A stretch of 64,000 bases of DNA. It comes from Tolypocladium sp. Sup5 PDA-1. Taxonomy: Eukaryota > Ascomycota > Sordariomycetes > Hypocreales > Ophiocordycipitaceae. Shown here in pieces: positions 32,410 through 43,216 of the stretch. Location: positions 682,001-746,000 of the forward strand of contig JPHH03000003.1 in the NCBI GenBank assembly GCA_000750105.3. The letters are read 5' to 3'. The translations under genes were made by a program, and so were the position numbers. Below the pieces are notes generated by a model that saw nothing but the letters and a program-made list of their open reading frames with translations, ran no database searches and had not been told where the DNA came from. The stretch's first letter is position 1; every line of letters begins with the position of its first letter.

Positions 32410-34040
32410 GGCTTGAAGTGCTGGAGCATGCACTTGGAGAGAAGCTTCGGTTTGATACGTGCTGAAACCTTGGGTGACACGGGAACAGCAACTGGCTTAT
32501 GAATTATGCTTCTGGGCAAGAAGAGCGAGCAGGGACATGTAGTGTTGGTGCGGCGGCTGATGTCGCTTCCGAGGAATATTATGTAGAGGCCCTCAAATCG
32601 GCACACCGGACATATATCAAGAGACGCCTCGCGCTGAATTCACTTCTTTTAAACGCCTTTGGATGCCTGGGAATTGAAATGTCAAGTCAAGCGCAACAAC
32701 AAGTTGTGTGAACTGTACTTTGTACCCCTGAACTTGTCCACGCCTTCTCTTCTACCCTTTACGGGCGAACTGGATGGCCATTTAATTTCTCTAGCTCTTG
32801 GCATGTATTTGCCACATCGAATGTACAGAAATAAGTTGTAATTATGCAATTTGTAATTGACGTGGGCTGGCCAACGCAACAAAGTGAGTCCCGAGTTTCG
32901 CTCGCCCATGTAGACGCCCTAGTACGGATAGTCCACCTGAACAACACGACCACAATTGTAACATCCACATAACATCCACACTCTCCATCGCCGCCAGATA
33001 TATCGTGCCACTGTCCAGGAGTTCGTCCGCCCCAGCCTCTGGTCCGCCGACGCCATGTCAATGCGCTGTGTCACCCCGCCTCCTCCCATCCCCCATCGAG
33101 CATCCTCAAACACGTCCCGTGTCTGATTGCTGGCCCAGCAGTGCGTCACAATGCGGCGCAGCCCCTGGCCCTCGAGAACCCTGTCGTCCTAAGCCATACC
33201 GCCCATACCCTAGGTACTCCGTGCTGATAGCTCGATCGGATCCGTGCGCCCCGGGCGAAGACGTTCCCCAGCCCGTCCGTCTGAAAAAAGCACCCGCCGC
33301 ATGATTGGGCCCCGCGAGGCCTGCATGAGACGAAAGACTCCGAATAGTGTCAAGTCTCACTGGGCAGACTCCGGGAAAAGTACGCCAAGCGTGCAACAAG
33401 TGCGCCCCTTCGTCTCATCATGGCCCTTGGCAACCGTTCGGCGGAAACCATCCGAGGCCCCCCCCCCAGGGCTTGCGTTTCCAACCCCATCAGACAAATA
33501 CCGGTTGCCTGTCGGCCGTGCGGCCATCCGAAGTCTGGAGGCTTGCCATGCCTTGGATGAGCGCGCCGGGAAGGAGGCGTTGCCGGTGAGAGGGACGGCC
33601 GGGTGGTGTTCTGTCCGTGAAGCCGCTGTCTTGGCTTCTTCAGCTAACTGCGCTGGTGCGGCGAGAGCCGCATGGGTGATGAGATGAGTCTAAACTATGC
33701 ATATTGGGAGCAGCTTTCGGTTTATCTATAAAGGCGATGAGGTTGGCGCAAAGGTGTATGGTCGTCTCCTGTCTCGGCAACTGCCCTCTCACTCAAATCT
33801 AAGTCTTCAAGTTCACTCCTTTTACATTCGTTCTTTCACAGAGGTATTTCGAAACACTTCCATCCATGGAGCGATAAAAGAGACTAATAACCTTGATAGC
33901 TGTGCTCACTGTTCGCTTTCGTTCCTTTCCGACTCATCCACCGAACACTCGAGCTGCGCTCCGTTCCGGTCATTCCATCACGATTTTAATCAACAACTAC
34001 AACGCCCTCCTTCTAACACACACCCCTCTTTAAAACGAAG
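32410..34040. other. Intergenic, promoter of the second secreted protein
   Basis: About 1.6 kb. Frames of about 100-150 codons around 33100-33690 overlap on both strands and show no motif. A TATA box occurs at 33727-33732. Confidence 0.4.
33727..33732 (+). promoter_or_regulatory. TATA box of the secreted Leu/Asn-rich protein gene
   Basis: TATAAA lies about 310 bp before the ATG at 34041. The stretch between is CT- and A-rich and reads as a long leader. Confidence 0.45.
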
Positions 34041-34608
34041 ATGAAGTTCTCTACCATCCTCGCCGGCGCCTTTGCCGCCCTCGTCGTCGCCGCTCCAGCC
34101 CCCGGCCCGGAGCCCGAGGCCGACGTCGCTGCCCTCGAGGCGCGCAAGAAGTCCATCGACGTCGGCCGCCTCAACAACCTCAACTTCCGGCAGCAGAACC
34201 TCAACTACCTGTTCCGCCTCAACTCGGTGGACCTGCAGCTCTTCCAGCAGCTGGGCATCAACAACAACCTGAACGTGCTCGTGTTCCAGGAGCTCTTCAA
34301 CGTCGGCAACTTCAACATCAACGCGCTGCTGCAGTTCCAGCAGCTGCAGACGCTGCTCGCCATCGCCGGCACCGGTGTCTTCAACACGTTTGACCTGTCG
34401 CGGTTGAACCTGGGCGGGATCAACCTGGGTCTCATTAACGGCCTCGGCGGCGTTGACCTGGGCCAGTTCATCGACGCTGGCCTGCGACCGCAGGTTGCGG
34501 GCATTGCCGGGCAGGGTGAGTCTTGAGCAGTCTGCCTACGAGCTCACGATGACGAAACATGGCTGACAAGGACCAGTGACCCCAACCGTCATCATAAACA
34601 AGGAATGA
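34041..34608 (+). CDS. Small secreted Leu/Asn/Gln-rich protein
   Basis: A 168-aa protein from exons 34041-34515 and 34577-34608. The spliced C-terminus reads GIAGQVTPTVIINKE, whereas reading through would stop after GES. It has a signal peptide (MKFSTILAGAFAALVVAAPAP) and a short acidic propeptide ending near ARKK, which could be a Kex2-like processing site. The mature part is a repeating amphipathic sequence: LNNLNF, LNYLFRLN, LQLFQQLGINNN, LLQFQQLQTLL, INLGLINGLGG. It has no cysteines. The composition and spacing resemble the C-terminal domain of the Asn-rich protein at 31.5 kb. Such families are seen in Hypocreales, where the roles are unclear; a cell-wall or surface function is a guess. 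Confidence 0.8.
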
Positions 34609-37600
34609 GCAATGCCGAGCTGCCTTGCGAGGCAAGAAACCTGCTTTCTTGCTCAGGCGCAGAGGATGAAAGATGCGTTGGGAACACAGAGCGGGTACAC
34701 ACATCAAGAGCACGTATTATCTTCAACCATCAACGGCGCACATGGGTTATTAGTCCCGCATCCGGGAGAGATCTGAGGAGCCAATCCGGGAATACAGATT
34801 GTTGTGGCATCTGGTCACGTCAGGCTGGACGGGGGGCAGGGACCCATGATAGCATCTCGAATGTCTAAAACCCCGTCAATGAAATGTCATTTCCCTTTGA
34901 ACAGCCGCTTGGCGCCGCCAAAAAGTGTCACTGCGTCGGGCGTTTGGGAGCAAATCTGCCTGACGCCCCAGGAGGGCTCAGCTGAGGGCGCCTCCGGCGC
35001 TATTGATGTTTCCACAGTGGACAACCTGTGCGTCGTGACACGTCGTGAACGGAGAAGAGACAGCAGCAATATGTGCCATCAAAGACATGAGCAATAAAAA
35101 TGCATCATCTGTGAATACTTATTACTACAAGAGTTGAGAGGCACTGTGCTCGGGCTCGAAACTTATGGTCTTCGGCTACGCGGAAGTAGATTAGATGTCG
35201 TGACCAGCATCTACGGATAGACTCCGAGCCGATTCCGAGCCACGGGCCGAAGAAGCCATGGGGCAGACAGACCTTTGGCTAACAAAGCGCAGGTGGTGGC
35301 CCATGCAGCAATATTCCACTCGAAACGTGTCCGGAATGGCCGGATATGCCTGGGCTGAGGTCAGCTTGCAGTGCGGCTCTGCTCGACGAAAACAGAAACG
35401 GGTTGGGAACTTGTGACTATTGGTTGCCGTGTCATGCAATGCGATGCCATGCAGCAGTTTCTTGGATCCATCCATTCGTTCGTTTGTCGGCCCATCCACT
35501 TGCTGATAGGCAAACGGAGCGGCGTCGTTGCCATTGGTTCTCGTCTCGACCGTTTGTGCCACGACGGTTCAACCATTGCTTGCACCCGCATCCACAGCCG
35601 TGTTTGTGAAATTCTCCGATGCCGTCGCACTGCAGATGGCCACAACGTGATTGTCGGAAACCGACTTGAAACATAATTTTTGTGAGCGCGTATCGGTTCT
35701 TCGCTGCGTGGCACCGGAACTGTCTTCACGATAATTCGACAAAGGCCGTGTGACGTTAGTCCGGACATCGGAGACTGCTTTGCCACTCCCGTTGGTGAGG
35801 CTGCTTGGAAACAAGCAGTTCATAGGGAGTCAAAGTCGTCCGAGAGGACCGCGCTAGACGCCGGGTCAGTCTGCGAGAGATGACGACGGTGGTCTGACGG
35901 GGGCTTTTGGCTTTCAAGGGCCCGGGCCTAGAACCCTGCGCAGGTTGCGGTGGTTGCGGGCGCTCTCCACAGACGGCAGATCTTGCCGATATGGCACCAC
36001 TGCTGCTATTTCTGATGGTATTACCCTTGGAATGGGATCGGGGATTGAGATGCGGATCCTGACCTGGTCGGTCGGGCGAGGACTCTCCAGCGGAAATGAC
36101 GCTGCGTTGGCGTACGGTGAAAATGACAGAGAAGCAGCCATGTCTGCTTCGTCCATGCATTGGGGCTTGGACGTAAGAAAAGGGGTAATCCGTAGTAATA
36201 GCTTGTATGCGGCCCGAGTTGCGCGTCGCACTTACAAAGTGCCTCCACCGTCTCACCGTGGAGGTGTCCATTGCCAAGCCTGATACGAGATGGCAGAAAC
36301 GCTATTCCAGGGGCGTAAATACGATGCATGCACGACGGATGACGAAATGCCATGAGCCGGGTGCTCATTAGGGTCCGTCTCCCGTGTTTGCCGCCGGTAG
36401 TTGGCTGCTGGTGGCACAGTCCTGCAAGCCTGCGGTTGGCCGTGGCGTTTGGCTCGAGAGAAACAGAGTTTCGGCTGGGCGCTGGACCTGGAAACGTCAG
36501 CTTCGAGATTCGAAAACGCAGCCCCCTTCTGGAGGCATCAGCGGCAAGCCATGGCAGACTGCAGACGCCATCATGGCTTCGTTTGACGGCAGAGCCTCAT
36601 CGAGTCCCAGCCCATTCGCCCGAGACTCACAGAATGAGGGACTCGCCTCAGCTGGCCACTAGCTCGCCGACAAAAGCCGTTGTCAGGCTTCCTCCGGTCT
36701 GGCAAGGCATCCCATGTGACTTTGGTTGTCTGAAGGAGCCATGTGCCATCGCCGCTGTCTCTGCCACAGGACACTGGCAAGACTGGATTGGTTTCTCCCT
36801 TGTCTAAGACCGCCAGAGACAGGACAGGAACATGTCTCAGCAGGCCGCGCTCGACACACAAAAAGGACGTCGCCGCCACGTCTCCCCCTGTCTGTCTGTC
36901 TGTCGTTTTCGTTTCCTGCGCGTTATCAACGGCGAAATAACGTAACAAGACGACGAAGAAGAGCATTTCTCTCTCGCGTAGCTTCTGTTTAGGTTTGTGC
37001 AGGTTGTGTTGGGCTCGGTTTAGCAGCAACCAACACCCCTGCCTTCCCCTCTGGTCCCCTGCTCTTGCTGCTCTTGGCACCGCCTCCACCGCCTTCTCGG
37101 GGTCCCGGCCAGCGACGACACAGGCAGGCTCGACTCAGCCTTGGGCTGCTGCTTCCCCTGAACTGAGCTGCTCTCTCCACTTTGGGCCAAGCTGGGCCCT
37201 TGCCTCGTGTCGAGGCTGTACCGTAGCCTAACTGCTCTATTTATCTCTCACATACACCGCCTCCGTGCCGCCTTGATCTTCTATTTTATCCTGCATCTGC
37301 ATCCTCTCACCTCTTCGCCTCTCATCATCCATCTCTTCCCGCAACCTTGTTTGACGGCGTTTCATGCGAGGGCTTGCTGGTGCTCGCGTGATCATCTCAG
37401 CTCTCTCACCCCAGCTCTACCCACTAGCCGACCGCCCCAATTGACGACCTTGGCACATCCGCCCCGTGGCCCTTTCAGCACGAGGCCATCTCGAGCACAA
37501 GAGCAAGCGTTGCGAAGACACAAACGCCAAAATATGGTCCAGAGCCCCCGACGTTCTCGATTGCGGATTGGAAGAAGCGTTGCAGGAGCAGGCAGGCAAG
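34609..37600. other. Intergenic, about 3 kb
   Basis: No coding gene is supported. Frames of up to 170 codons overlap on opposite strands. The last 600 bp (37000-37600) are very CT-rich on the plus strand and are the likely promoter and leader of the cyclin gene. Confidence 0.4.
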
Positions 37601-38657
37601 ATGCGTCGAGGTAACAAGCCCGATGCCGTCGCACTGGCGGGCCGAAACGCCAAGGTCAACACCAACAACTTCGATGACGACGACGATGCGCACGCATACT
37701 TCACCTATCGGCCTCTCTCCAACCTCCCCACGCCGCCTCCCACATACAAGGACGCCTCAGCTGCTCAATCCCCAGCATCGGTGACTTCTCTTGACGATGG
37801 CGAGCCCCTCATGGCCAGGTTCCGAGGTGGGTGCAACAGAACGACTCCCAACGGAGCACCTTACATGCGTGTTCGGTGGACTGATAACGTGATGCTATCT
37901 AGGCCCTGCCATCCATCTCGTCAACCTCATTCCGTCGTCCGCCTCGCTAGCCACCGCCTCCGTGCCCCTTGCCCAGGCAATCCTCTCCCGAGCCGACCTG
38001 CCCATCGAGACCGTCGCCCTCGCTGTCTGCATCCTCGACAGCCTCGGCTCCAAATTCGCCCGTGCATGGCGTCTCTGTTGCCCTCTCCTCCCGAGCGCAA
38101 CCCTCACGCCCTTGTCCAAGCGCCACACGCTGCCGCCCACGCCGCTGCTCTACCAGGCCCAGCAACGTCAGATGCTGCACATCGACTCGGTCAAGCCCGA
38201 GCTCATCGTCCTCGCTGCCCTCGTCATCGCCGTCAAGTTCACTGAGGACCCCCAGCAGCAGACCCAGTTCTACTGCTTGGACTGGGGCAAGGGCCTGTGG
38301 TCCCACGACCAGCTCAACGCCACGGAGCGCTGCATCATGGAGAGCCTCAACTACAGGATCATGCCACTGTGCGACGAGGACTGCCTTGCCGATGCCATGG
38401 CCGACATGCAGCTGGCCGGCCAGCAGAGGGACTTGGATATCCGCGAGCCCACGCCCCCGGACAGCGTCTCCAACAGCGACGACGATGCGTTTGTGCCCTG
38501 CCACAGCCGATCCAAGACCATGATACCCACCTCTGCTACTCTGGGTCTGGGGCTCACGTTGGCTCCTCTGGGTACCCCGGCGACGGAGACGGCCCGATCA
38601 ACGACACCACAGCTGGCTGCGAGCGGGAGCAACTACTTTCCTAAATCAGCGGTCTAG
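37601..38657 (+). CDS. Cyclin-domain protein, Pcl/Pho80 type
   Basis: A 326-aa regulatory subunit that should bind a cyclin-dependent kinase. Exons are 37601-37826 and 37903-38657, and the junction restores FRGPAIHLVNLIP. The start is the first in-frame ATG (MRRGNKPDAVAL); frames extending upstream lack an ATG. The N-terminus is disordered with an acidic DDDDD run and PTPPP. The cyclin box lies in the middle: PIETVALAVCILDSLGSKFA, then PELIVLAALVIAVKFTED, then WSHDQLNATERCIMESLNYR. The VxxAxxxxKF-x-ED segment is the most telling. A C-terminal Ser/Thr-rich tail (DIREPTPPDS) offers kinase target sites. It could be a Pcl-like cyclin in phosphate, polarity or cell-cycle control; the partner kinase is unknown. 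Confidence 0.82.
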
Positions 38658-39125
38658 CGGGTGACAAGGCACAACAAAACCATGGCGTTTACAGTATTGC
38701 CTGTTTGACTTTAGAACATTGGTGTGGCGTTTGGGTTCTCTTTCAGGGTCACACGATTAATGCGGGCTGAGCTCATTAATATGAGACAAGGAAATGCATT
38801 TGCGGACCGAAAGTTTGGGTTGACACGAAAGTTGCATTGTTTGTTCCGGAGAGGCTTTCAGCTTTAACATACCCCCTGATTTTTTAATACGGTGTTGTTC
38901 GGTACTACGCACGGCATTGGATGGCAGGTCTGTTTTATTTTGAGCTTCATGCTCTACGGAGCAGACTGGGATATGGGATCTGCGATTTGATATATCAGAC
39001 ACCTGGTGACGGCATACAGTTTACGGGGTTCTTAAATCATGTAATCCGCTCGTGTATTCGTCATGAAGTCTGTCTACCGTGCCCTATTCTATCCACGTCT
39101 TGGTCTTCATCTGTATTGAGCTCAG
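38658..39125. other. Intergenic between convergent genes
   Basis: About 470 bp, AT-richer than the flanks, probably 3' untranslated sequence of both genes. Nothing else was seen. Confidence 0.4.
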
Positions 39126-40001
39126 TTATGGACTCAGCCTCTCCACGGTCCACTGCCCGTCCTTTGCATCCTCCCCCTTCCCCTCCTCGCGCTCGTACAC
39201 GAACCGATCGTGCAGCCTGCTCTCCCTCCCCTGCCAAAACTCGACCCTCGTGGGCACAATCCTCAGGCCGCCCCAAAACTCGGGTACGGGGATCTCTTCG
39301 GTGCCCTCGAAGCGCTTCTCCGTCTCGGCGACCCAGCCCTCGAGCTGCGCGCGGCCGTCGTCGTCGTCCTGCCCGCTCGGCTCGAGCACCTGGCTCTGGC
39401 GGCTGGCCCACGCGCCGATCCTGCTGCCGCGCACGCGCGTGTCAAAGTACGTCTGGCTCTCCTCGCGCGCGTAGCGACTGGCGATGCCCTCGACGCGCAC
39501 CTGGCGCTGCAGGGGGCCCCAGTAGAAGACGAGGGCGGCGTGCGGGTTAGACGCGAGGTCGGCGGCCTTGCGGGAGGTGCCGAAGTTGGAGTAGATGACG
39601 AAGCCGCCGCGGCTGTCGAGCTCCTTGAGGTAGACGATGCGGGAGGAGACGCGGCCCTCGGGCAGGGACGCGGTGGACAGCGTGCAGGCCTCGGGCTGGG
39701 CGATGGAGGGCTCGGCCTGGGCGTCGGCGAACCAGGCGTGGAACTGGGGCGCGGGCAACGAGGCGTGCAGGTCGGTGCGGGAGAGCGTGCCGCGGGTGAA
39801 CTGGGCGGCCTGGCCGTGGGCCTCGTGGCCGGCCGGGGCGACTCAAGGAATAGTTAGCCGCGTGTGCTCTTACGCTGTGACGGAGATTGAATGCTTACAG
39901 ATGAGCTTGGGGGACGAGGACAGGGACGCGTCGGCGGGGGGGTTGTACAGCGCCATCCTGGCGGTGCTAGCGAAGAGGGACCGGGCGCTCGTCCAGCGCA
40001 T
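39126..40001 (-). CDS. PDX3: Pyridoxamine 5'-phosphate oxidase
   Basis: An FMN enzyme that makes pyridoxal 5'-phosphate from pyridoxine or pyridoxamine phosphate, the last step of vitamin B6 salvage. Exons are 40001-39899 and 39841-39126. The spliced protein shows the substrate and FMN motifs of the family: SLPEGRVSSRIVYLKELDSR, GFVIYSNFGTSRKAADLASN, ALVFYWGPLQRQVRVEG, and a C-terminal EFWQGRESRLHDRF (family RLHDR). Two starts are possible. The ATG at 40001 gives MRWTSARSLFASTARMALYN, an Arg/Ser-rich presequence that could send the protein to mitochondria (272 aa). The ATG at 39956 (MALYNPPADA) gives a 257-aa cytosolic form. A distinct insert (SGQDDDDGRAQLEG) lies before the last motif. It is divergent from the APH-like gene at 41085. 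Confidence 0.9.
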
Positions 40002-40545
40002 TGAGCGGCGGGCGAGAAAGGCGTGTGAGTCGAGCGTGAAGAGTGCAGGGTGAGAGTGAGAGTGAGTGGTGATGAGCCGATGACGCACACGATCTGAGTT
40101 ACAGAGAAAAGTGCATATATTAATTGCAGTTGGCGCTTCCATTTTTCGGTGGCGGGCATACTGGTGTTCCGACAGCTCGAGCGCTGTAGGTACCTTTATT
40201 AGGGATTGGCCGTAGGTACCTCGCCAAGTCCACGGGGTCGGTCGCCATGCAGCAGCGTTCCTTGGAGGCAATGGCACAGCATCCACAGAATGTCCCTCCG
40301 GGCGAAACAAAATCCATGCCGCGCTGCTCTCCAGCTCGTTGGACTCTCATCACAACAAATTAATACGCCTGCTGGAGGGCTGGGAGGCGTTGGAACCGAG
40401 CTCAAATACCACCCGAAGCGCGCTGCTTGACGACAACACGGTAAACGCATCAACCATCGCAAAACCACGAGCTCTCTGTCAGAAACCGTCCCGGAGATTG
40501 CCATCGCTCTGGCACAAACGCGCGTTGGTCTCCCAGCCCAAATCG
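40002..40545. other. Intergenic next to a kinase remnant
   Basis: About 540 bp, promoter side of pyridoxamine-phosphate oxidase. A frame open from 40339 leads into the kinase remnant but has no domain of its own. Confidence 0.4.
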
Positions 40546-40692
40546 ATGGCTCATATTATCGACGAGCCCATCGAGGAGGAGCTGCTCCCGGGCGATCGGC
40601 TGGGACGTTTCCATCCGACGCGGCCCGGCGAGGTACTGGATGGCAGATTCAAGACGATCGCCAAGCCAAGCTTGGTATGGCGCGGGATATGA
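40546..40692 (+). pseudogene. Truncated 5' fragment of a serine/arginine-type protein kinase
   Basis: The frame from the ATG at 40546 reads IIDEPIEEELLPGDRLGRFH, then PTRPGEVLDGRFKTIAK, the usual N-terminal start of fungal SRPK-like kinases just before the Gly-rich ATP loop. The next residues (PSLVWRGI, stop at 40692) do not continue into a kinase loop. A five-base duplication (CCAAG) near 40661-40670 looks like the point where the frame was lost. Beyond this the sequence turns AT-rich (40700-40810) and no kinase domain follows. The first codons keep coding character, so the break may be recent. A live splice form cannot be excluded, but no matching exon is visible. Confidence 0.55.
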
Positions 40693-41084
40693 TCAACGAT
40701 ATTACTCTACATTAGATGTATTTATAAATAGGCTATCGAAAATATAAATGAATATATAATAAGCCCTAAGATTAAGAGGTAATCTTAAAAGAATAGAATA
40801 AGGAGTTAGATAGCATGTCCCAAATTTCGATGACATAGTCCTGACAGTTCCAAGACGTTGCTTCGCCAATGGGGACTCTTCTGATGGCGGACTCAAAAGG
40901 CAACAAGGGCAGCTTGATGTTTGCGGTCTGGATTGATTGATTTCACGTCTTTCCGGCTGCTGGCTCCAGGGTAAACACCTACAGTTTTGCTGCCTGAGGC
41001 CCCACCCGCCACTCTACAATGCTTCTTTGCTTGCCCGTAATTTCTTTCAATTGTCCATACTACATCCACTCTGGTTTGGCGAGG
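40693..41084. other. AT-rich insert-like patch and promoter of the APH-like gene
   Basis: 40700-40810 is strongly AT-rich with many TA steps, unlike the flanks, then composition returns to normal. It could be a mutated mobile-element relic. Nothing codes here. Confidence 0.4.
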
Positions 41085-42720
41085 ATGTCTGAGACCCTCG
41101 AACTTCTCAACCGCGATCCGATCTCGTATGAGTCAGCAGCACGGCACGAGGATAATGTCATTCAGCAGCTCGCCTATGTCCGCCAAACTAAGAGATTGTA
41201 CGAGTCTCTTTGGCAAGCGAGAGGGACAATCGAGGCCATTACGACACATCACCTGGGTCTGGGCAGTACGCATACCTGCACCGTCCTTGGCCAGCATACC
41301 TGGATCCGAGGCGGCTTCAACGTGTGCGTGCCTGTAGAGGTTAAATGTGGCAACGCGTCTAGGAAAGTCGTCCTGCGATGCCCCATGCCGCACAAGCTCG
41401 CCGAAGCTAGGTATCCCGGATCGGTGGACGACAAGCTCAACTGCGAGGTCGGGACGTATGCCTGGATTCAGGACAACTGTCCCGAAGTCCCTATTCCTCA
41501 TTTATTCGGCTTTGGCTTTTCTGACAACCGTCATGTAAGCTTTAGCGTTCTGACCTCGGCTTCTCGTTGCCTCCGACTAATCACTTCTGGAACCGAACCG
41601 CTAGTTTACGTATGTGACGCACCGACATTTCTGTATACGCTTAGCCTGGAGTCTATGGCGCCGTATTTGTGGTCTCTTCCGATTCCCAGTTCCATCGCAA
41701 TACACCTCCCATCCGATTCCTCTTGGCCTAGGCACGGGATACATTTTGCTTGAGTTTATCGAGCCAAGTGCAGGCCAGATGCTGTCAGACACCTGGGCGA
41801 AACACCGAGATGACCCGGCTCGGAAGGATAACCTCTTTCGAGGCGTTGCTCGCCTGATGCTCTCTCTAGCTCGTGTTGCCCAGCCAAGAATAGGGTCATT
41901 CAGATTCCACGATGACGGTACTGTGGCATTGACGAGCCGACCCCTTTTCAGCTCAACCATCATCTTGGAAAACGAAGGCGCCCCGAGAATCATTCAGAGA
42001 TCAGATACATACACATGTACCGAGGCTTTCGTTTCGGACATGCTGACGTTCCATGACAATCGCTTTTTAAACCAACCAAATGCGGTATACAGTGAAGAAG
42101 ATTGTCGCGGTCAGATGGCCGTCAAGACGTTGCTCCGCACCCTTTCACATCATTATGTCGATCGAGATCGTCGCAACGGGCCGTTCCTCCTCCAGCTTAC
42201 TGACCTTCATTCGAGCAATATCTTTGTTGACAATGACTGGAATGTCACACGCCTCATTGATTTGGAGTGGGTGTGCTCTCTTCCTCGAGAGATGCTTGCA
42301 GTACCATACTGGCTGACGGGAAGAGGGATTGACCAGATAACAGAGGAGCATCTTGATGATTTTGACAAGGTGCGGCAGGACTTCATGCGTATTTTGCAAG
42401 AGGAAGAACAGATGATGTCTGCTGGTAAGGGGCAGCGTATTCCACTAGCAGGGACCATTAACAACATGTGGGAATCCAGGGGAGTGTGGTTTTGGCATTG
42501 TTTGGATTCTGTCAATGCCATGTATCGCCTTCTCGAGGATCATATGTGCCCCAGTTTCTCAGCCAGTCTCTCTCCGGAAGCGGAAAGGATCATGTCGGAC
42601 TTCTGGTGTGAGGGCTCGGCGGGTATTGTCGCAAAGAAGCTGGCAGATAAGGAGAGCTATGACCGGGAACTGCGACAGATATTCAACGAGGGTATGACGG
42701 TCGAGGTGTCGGAAAAGTGA
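41085..42720 (+). CDS. Aminoglycoside-phosphotransferase-like (APH) protein
   Basis: A kinase-fold protein of 521 aa. Exons are 41085-41534 and 41605-42720; the junction restores DNRHFTYVTHRHF. The start MSETLELLNRDPISYESAAR is preferred over an in-frame ATG 22 codons upstream because this is how fungal homologues begin. It has an N-terminal lobe with WIRGGFNVCVPVEV and RCPMPHKLAEARYPG, a middle segment YILLEFIEP, and then the phosphotransfer loop LTDLHSSNIFVD, with the APH-type Asp/His/Asn arrangement, and LIDLEWVC with the metal Asp. The C-terminal helices are typical. These fungal-expanded proteins are annotated as APH family with unknown small-molecule or protein targets. It is head to head with pyridoxamine-phosphate oxidase. 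Confidence 0.82.
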
Positions 42721-42819
42721 GTGGGAATCCGAAGCCGAGTCGAGCTGTCGAGTTGTGAGATTAGAAGCGATCGTAATTCAGTGACATTTCTTCCCACCAT
42801 TAGGTTGGCCCATTGCCAT

Positions 42820-43216
42820 CTATTTCTTGTCCTTCTCCTTCTTCTTCGCCTCCCGTCTGGCCCTTCTATCCTCTTGGGCGCTCTTACCCGAGATCACGAT
42901 TGCCATATCCGATGGCTTGCCACTTTTACCAACATCTGCCTCATGGACGGTACCGCTATACTCTCCGGACGAGTGGTCGCCACTCTTGCTGCCTCCAGCG
43001 TCGGCCATGATAATTGTAGGGATTCCGTAGGCGAGAACAGAAGTCCCTGGGTTCTTCCTGCGAAAATTATGAGTCTTCGAAGGTGATGATAAGGTTACGA
43101 TTCTTGCGGGTTGAATTGACCGCTCCACTGGCGGGACGTGTTTCTTGAATCTCTTCAAGCGCCCGGCTGCCTAGGTTGCTGCCTAATAGATTTCTTGCCT
43201 TACTTAGGCGGCCCAT
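42820..43216 (-). CDS. Possible small basic protein, 5' structure unresolved
   Basis: The frame ending at 42820 gives MADAGGSKSGDHSSGEYSG and then a Lys/Arg-rich end (RRARREAKKKEKDKK), 62 aa from the ATG at 43008. Upstream, in another frame, an ATG at 43216 starts MGRLSKARNLLGSNLGSRAL and runs about 49 codons to a stop near 43068. A TTTTCGCAG acceptor lies between the two, so they may be exons of one gene, but no good donor in the right phase was found; a frameshift is equally possible. No family is recognised. It is convergent with the APH-like gene. Confidence 0.33.

Noticed and set aside
39210..39857. 215-codon plus-strand frame opposite pyridoxamine-phosphate oxidase
   Set aside because: An antisense shadow of the real gene.
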